Below, piece by piece: positions 58,454-64,000 of a DNA stretch of 64,000 nucleotides. Below the pieces are notes generated by a model that saw only the letters and a list, made by a program, of their open reading frames with translations, was not told the DNA's origin and did not search any database. The stretch is from Pipra filicauda (Eukaryota > Chordata > Aves > Passeriformes > Pipridae). How positions within the stretch are numbered: the stretch's first letter is position 1; every line of letters starts with the position of its first letter. The position numbers and the translations under genes were made by a program. The stretch is from the NCBI RefSeq assembly GCF_003945595.2, contig NW_024103862.1, forward strand, positions 124,001 through 188,000, read 5' to 3'.

Positions 58454-61400
58454 GTAAGTACTGATACACACCTCTCCATATCTGGAGCCACAGTACCTGG
58501 GGTGAGACTTAGTCTTGCGTTGACTACCAAGGCAAAGAACAAAGTTTGAAAAATGGCAGAAACTGTCATTCATGTACACAACCAGTCGTGCTCAAAGACA
58601 TACTTATTTAGGTACTACTGTCTTGTCTAGGTAGGATTGCACTTACTAAACTTCCTCGTAGAGATTTGTGAACCTGTTGCATGAGCCAGTCACAGTGATG
58701 AAAATTATGTGATCCATATTGCATGCATATACATATATATGTCTTTATGTATGTAGGCTTAAATTTGAATCAAAGCTCCCAAAGCCATTTAGCCTGTTCT
58801 TCAAATGACAGCTTATCAGTAAAGTTAATGGAGATGACAGATCAAGCCACTTGCAGTGTGTGATATCGCTCTGATAAATAATTAGGTAAACCTGATCAAC
58901 CCCTACAGGTAACTAGACCATGCATTTAAAATACTAAGCCCATGTTCTTAACTTGACTTTATCAATAAAACTCTTATATACATACTCATATTGTTCCATA
59001 ACTTTGAAAATGTGCACACCTTTAAAAAAGTATTTCTCAAAACATCATTAAATAGGTATTGAAAAAATCTGAATATGCTGAACCTTTTGCTAGGATGTTG
59101 TGTGAATAGAGATTGTGAGAATTGCCTAACGATGTCACCATACACACATAACTAGCATAGCCATTGTTAAAAGCAGTAGTGAGAATGGGAAAATATTGGA
59201 TGAGCAAAGAGGAGCAAGCACAAGAACAAACCTAGAAAACAAGCAACATGATCATGAAAGTTGTTTCCTCTCATTTATGGGGAGTTAAACGGTAACCCCT
59301 CTAGGGGAAGAAAAAAGAACAAATGTCAATAGCGTTTCAAGGCTATAGGATAAATAATACACAACCAAATATTTATTAATAACCTTTTATTCATAAATCT
59401 TTACATAGTTGCTTTGTTTCTTCACAGAATAGCATTAGTGGGTGAAATTAATATAGTAGGAAAAATTAATTTAGTTTGTAGGAAAGCATTTGATAATATC
59501 TGGGAAGTCTTATTGAAGACATAATTCAAGTAATTCATGTCTGTGACAGAAAAGCAGACTGTTTGATTGAAAACAGTGTGAAGAACCATAAACAAAACAC
59601 TTTTCCATTGCTACAAATGGTACAACGTTCAGTTCTCCTTCATAGTGCAACTGACATTAGAGTCAAATTGTAACACTTTCATTTAGATTTCAGTTAGGAA
59701 GAATCAAATAGATTCTCAGATAAAATTGAGTGGGAAGGAGTCATAAGGATGTCGTGCACGTAGTGTACTGTGAAGAGGTACAAGGAGCCTGGATAAAGAT
59801 GGCTGCTAGTAAAGGAGAAATATGAACACTTGGAGAAGCAACATAAAATGTAGGTCTTGAGGTGCAAAAGCCTAGGAAATGATTCTTTGGAAAGCTGGAA
59901 ACTGACAGGCAGAAACTGGTAACACGGGGTATCAGCAGAAGATGGCACAGCAGCACAAGGGCTGTATAGTTTGGGATGTATAAACAGAGTCTTTGGTCAG
60001 TGAAATGCAGAGGCAACTCCTTTCCATAAGGCTGTGATGAGTCATGACAGCAGCTAAGACTTCATATAGATAGCTGGAAACTTTGTTTGTGAGACAGTTA
60101 CTAATTAAATTCCTGGAACAGGAAGGCTACCTTAAGCATTAGGGAAGGCCTGCAGACTGATGAAGACGGTACAAACTACCGTGCCTTTAAAAGGGAAATA
60201 GTGCACAAGTAAACCCACATGCAGACACAAATACATTTGTACTTGAGAAGACAGGCTCTTTACTTTTTACACAAGTATGTTATGTTACTGTTGGTTTTGT
60301 TTATCCTTTTATAGTGTGCTTCACACACCCTGTTTTATGCGTGTGTAAAAGAAAGATGCAACTCCCATCAAGTAATACATGTTCAGGGAAAGTAGTCACA
60401 TGCTGAAGAGCATTATGTGTTTTATATTCAGGGCCTCACAAGAGGGTTATTGTCAAATTAAGGGCCCTGTTCACTTCGAAAACCTATTTCAGAAGAGATG
60501 AGGCCCAATTCACTTTCCTCTGATGGTGTGCCCACATCACTGTCTTTTGAGAGTTTCAAGTCATGTGATACCAATGGAAATTTAAATCACTGAGAATGGA
60601 GAACAACTAACATATTTATCAACCAGTAAAACACATCAAGTGTTAAGGTGATCCAGTATGTAAAACTAACCCAGTTCCCATTCTCCACAAAGGACTCAGG
60701 GATCTGCGTTTAATTTCCACTTATCTTTCAGAACTGTCGATGGTAATTCGGTCTTCTGTTGCAGGTGAAAATCATCCCACTTGTCTTGGAAAGTATGGTG
60801 TAATTCAGCCCAATGTCCTTTGTTAGGAAGGGGCAAATTTCCCATTTCATTTGTACCTTTACCTATAATCATCTAGACCCATGTGCGAATAGTTTTTTTT
60901 AGTTAGCAGAGGGTGACCTGGGGCAGGGGCAAGAGCAGTATGCAAAGGAAGGAAAAAGAGGAGCAAAGAAGTGGAATAGATACAGCTAAGAGATTTTACA
61001 ACCATTGGAGAGAAGTAATTTCTGATTTGTTACTTTTTTATTGCCTTTTAAGATCCTGAATCCAATCAAAAGCAAACAAGGAGCCCTTTAATATTTCACT
61101 TTGTTTCTTAGTGCCATTTGTGTTTTAGAGTCCTCTATGCTTATAGATAAATACATTAAAGACAAATGTTAACTCCTTCACAGCAATCTGACAGATACAT
61201 TTTAAATAAATGTATCTCACTCTTTAAGGCACAGTGAGAAAATGGTTTGGTTTAGTTATTAGCTGAGAAGAACACGACTTATTCTGGAAAAATTCACTTG
61301 GCATGATGAACAGAAAACTATTCGAGATGCCAGTACAGTGGTTCTTCAAAACAGCTTAAAAGTAGACAGTGTTTACATTAGGATAAAAGTCCAAGAAACT

Positions 61401-63816
61401 GCAACTAAAGAGCAATTTTATACATTTAAATATGAAGCAGCAGATTCTTTTCTTAGGTAGATGTAGCTATTCCATCATAATTTTGCAGTAGTTTTCACGG
61501 AATAAATTAGTCATCTGATAGTCAAAGCCTCCTTATTTAAATATACTCTGTAATATTGACAGCATCAAGTTAACCCCAGTTCTTGGTCTGAAACCCATCA
61601 TGCAGACTTAAAAATTAATAAAAGCTGCCTGCTTAGCCTCTGTGCAGTGCTTAAATGGATTTTGAGCCTGACATTTTGGCTGATGGACACTTTTCTGAAC
61701 AGTAATAATGCTTGAGGAAACATTTATTTCCAGCTATTGCTCAACCTTACCTACGTTTCACACTGTAGTTAACTTATATGCAGAAGGAAGATGATAGCAG
61801 GTCAAAAGGGATAAAACAAAATAGACATGTAAAAGGCACACTGCTGTAGTGGGGTTAATACCTTCCATCATTCATCCTAATGAAAAAGTCTATTTATATC
61901 TCTTCCCTTCATTTTTTCATTTCTTTCTTTGTAGATCTATCAATCTCTATAAGCCCTTTTGAAGGAATAGAATATGTGAAATCTGTAATCATAAAAGCCT
62001 GTCACTATCCTGTTTGTGAATCATTTTCTCCTAAAAATGAACCCAGAAGCTTGTTTCCACCTTGTCAGAGTTACTAAATGGTTTTAATACAGCAGAGTCT
62101 GGAGACTAGGCAAAATGAATTGCTAAAATCATTATTAAATTTCTAAATAGTTTCTGGACTTTTCTGAGAAACAGTTGATAGCACTATTACTGCTAAATAC
62201 TAGTTCATAAATCTGACATTCACACATGTCAGAAGTGATAGTTTTATACTGTATGGGATTTTGTGAAGTGGCAACTGAGTAGTATACAAATTGCATAAGG
62301 AAATAACAGTGAAATTAGAGGGGAAATTTTGCCACAAATCTATATTTTTGATTTCAGCATTTTTGTAAAAATGAGACTGAAACACTGAAACAAGGAAGCT
62401 TAAAACTCTTTTATGGATGAGCAAAAATAAAGGAAATTCACCATAAAGGAAAGATTTATCCCCTAAATAAAGCCACAAGAACAAAATTAATACATTAAAA
62501 AAAAAATTCTTTTTTGTCTGTTTTCTATGCTAGTTGTATTTAGAGCCCAGCTGTACTTTCAGAACAGAGAAAATGAATTTGTTTTTATGAAGTATGAGTT
62601 TTCCCCATACTGTGGTATCAATATGACCCTCTGTATGCCATCATTAGACAAATATTAAGTAAAGCAAGATACATGAGTGTTTTCACTGAAAAACCACTGT
62701 ATTGCTTTATCTGACATATGGCTTTACATTTATACACACCATTGAGCATCTGTTGCCAGTAAAAAACAAGATAGAAAGACTTTTTCATCACATTTAAATT
62801 AATATTTATAATTACAGAGTAGGTCCAGCAGTAATAAATTTCTTATAACTATGCTATTTTTTTGCAAAGTGAATGAAGAACTAACAATAGCTGATATTAT
62901 ATATATTTGATTACCTTTTCATGTAAATATACAAATGTCCTTAACTAGGGAGTATTTGGGAACCTACTACTAATATCTTTACATCAATTGCAATTACGCG
63001 TTGTTGAGTCCATTAACCTTCTAAAAAAATTTTTTTCTGATTAAATTATTAATATCAAGGATGACCAAGAAGGAAGATTCTTCACTATATTTCTGTTGGG
63101 CAATACAAGAATCAAACATCCCCAGACAATAACTGTCCAAATATCTCACTAAAATGAGGACTTAGAAAACCTGCCAAACAGCAGCCAGCAGACAGGTGGG
63201 CTTAAGTGCTCCCCACTCTCACTTTTAGACCATAATGACTAGATATATTGAATTAAAATGTGTTGTTACTGACCGGTGGATGAATATGCTTGACACAGAC
63301 TTTTAAAATTATAATTTTTACTGTTTGGCAGTGAAAAGTACTATAGCTGCCAGGTTGACAGCATTCTCTTGGCTTTGGCATTTCTGTAAAATGGCAGTGA
63401 CTATCACTATTTTTGGAAGGCTTGAAAAGCAGTTTGCATCTTTCTGTTCCTCTGGACAAGAAACCCAAAGGCCCAGAATTTCGATACACCTGTTTTAGAA
63501 AAACAACAGAGTCAGTTATTTTTGCCAGGCATAGACTATACGTATTGCCAGGTACAGAAGTGTAATGGATTCATAACCAAATGTATTCTTTAATGCAACA
63601 GAATAGTTTTCTAAAAATAATCTCCTTCAGAGATGAGTAGTCCAACATACCTGTCCTCAAACATGGTCTGTGACATCTGGAAAGCCAGGGAGCCCAGCTA
63701 ATGCCATAAAACATCTGGCTGATGATAGGTGGTTCCTGCTGCTCCTTGCATTGAGGTGTCATCCGCATTTCAGGGCAGCTTGTTCCGTACTGGTAGTTGC
63801 TGTTATCATCTTGCAG
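58454..63816 (+). other. Presumed intron between the two candidate NKAIN exons
   Basis: It begins with the GTAAGT donor and ends with the TTGCAG acceptor. The content is AT-rich and mostly unique. There is an alternating AT-rich purine-pyrimidine patch near 58725-58745 and AT-rich blocks near 62770-62930. I found no CR1, LTR or RTE copy in it, in contrast to the sequence to the left. A 78-codon minus-strand frame near 63253-63489 has no recognisable product. Confidence 0.5.
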
Positions 63817-63944
63817 ATGCCTACCAGGAACTGAAGGAGAGGTTGAAGTGCAACCAGAAATATCGCCAGGAGCATCCAGGGGACTTCCTCAACAGCCCCA
63901 CCAGACATTTAATGGAAACAAACCTCAAGTTACAGTTTCTGTAG
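63817..63944 (+). CDS. Candidate terminal coding exon of the NKAIN-like gene
   Basis: An acceptor (ATCATCTTGCAG) is followed by 128 nt that stay open in the frame required by the phase-1 donor at 58453, ending in TAG at 63942-63944. The junction codon becomes TAT (Tyr), giving an EEEDS-YAYQ join followed by a charged tail (ELKERLKCNQKYRQEHPGDF) and about 20 more residues. NKAIN1 and NKAIN2 carry a D-S-Y-G-Y-Q motif near their C-termini, which resembles D-S-Y-A-Y-Q here. The exon body is visibly more GC-rich than the surrounding intron, as expected of coding sequence. I do not recognise the rest of the tail, and it lacks the FDFIGGFD segment of other paralogues. It could instead be an alternative terminal exon or a chance ORF. 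No polyadenylation signal is visible before the window ends. Confidence 0.5.
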
Positions 63945-64000
63945 ACATTAGAGGTCTGTCCAGCTGGAGTTGATTAGATGCAGACTCACCTATTTACTAT
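63945..64000 (+). other. Possible start of 3' untranslated region
   Basis: If 63817-63944 is the terminal coding exon, this is the beginning of its 3' UTR. No polyadenylation signal is present before the window ends. Confidence 0.35.

Noticed and set aside
59694..60016. Two overlapping minus-strand ORFs (84 and 91 codons)
   Set aside because: Different frames of the same unique intron sequence, with no motif.
63253..63489. 78-codon minus-strand ORF with an acceptor-like CTAAAACAG and donor-like GGTCAGT
   Set aside because: Wrong strand for the NKAIN-like gene. No recognisable domain, and the frame runs into AT-rich sequence, so splice-like motifs alone are not enough.
1..64000. CRISPR arrays, tRNA or rRNA genes, bacterial operons or a prophage
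   Set aside because: No regularly spaced repeats, tRNA-like cloverleaf or rRNA sequence noticed. The content is clearly vertebrate intronic DNA.

Overview
The window looks like avian nuclear DNA, from inside and near the 3' end of a very large neuronal gene. It is AT-rich and intron-like, and has no long host reading frame. It is littered with CR1 LINEs on both strands and with three bird-type solo LTRs, and I recognised no SINEs. These are features of a bird genome.

The only host coding sequence I can name is a 61-nt exon at 58393-58453 (+). Its 20 codons match the last transmembrane segment and acidic tail of the NKAIN (Na+/K+-ATPase interacting) family, and NKAIN3 is the best guess. It has a textbook acceptor and donor. 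A second candidate exon lies at 63817-63944 (+). It has an AG acceptor, a matching splice phase, an elevated GC content and an in-frame stop, and could be the terminal coding exon. If so, 1-58392 is intron (further upstream exons lie outside the window) and 58454-63816 is the last intron.

Mobile elements, left to right: a CR1 tail (7736-7953); a 117-bp RTE 3' fragment with a 12-bp target duplication (9620-9736); an old CR1 relic (11770-11995); a near full-length RTE-clade LINE on the minus strand (14865-19126), probably AviRTE-like; a solo LTR with ATTAC duplication (26911-27441); CR1 tails at 28383-28523, 29565-29786 and 33160-33381; a solo LTR with GTACC duplication (33418-34660, +); an old CR1 relic (38640-39885, -); a CR1 with reverse-transcriptase remains (40483-41617, -); a second member of the same LTR family, inverted, with AAGAC duplication (41681-42965, -); an old CR1 relic (43980-44640, -) abutting a younger CR1 (44670-45361, +); and CR1s at 48346-48890 (-) and 53455-54368 (+).

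The RTE element is the most unusual component. RTE elements are patchily distributed among birds, and this one keeps an uninterrupted reverse transcriptase frame with YADD, a 44-nt 3' UTR, tandemly repeated GC-rich 5' leader units and a short upstream ORF. It has lost activity: one frame switch separates endonuclease from reverse transcriptase, and a catalytic Asp of the endonuclease reads Asn. The rest is unassigned intron with small duplications, palindromes and low-complexity tracts.
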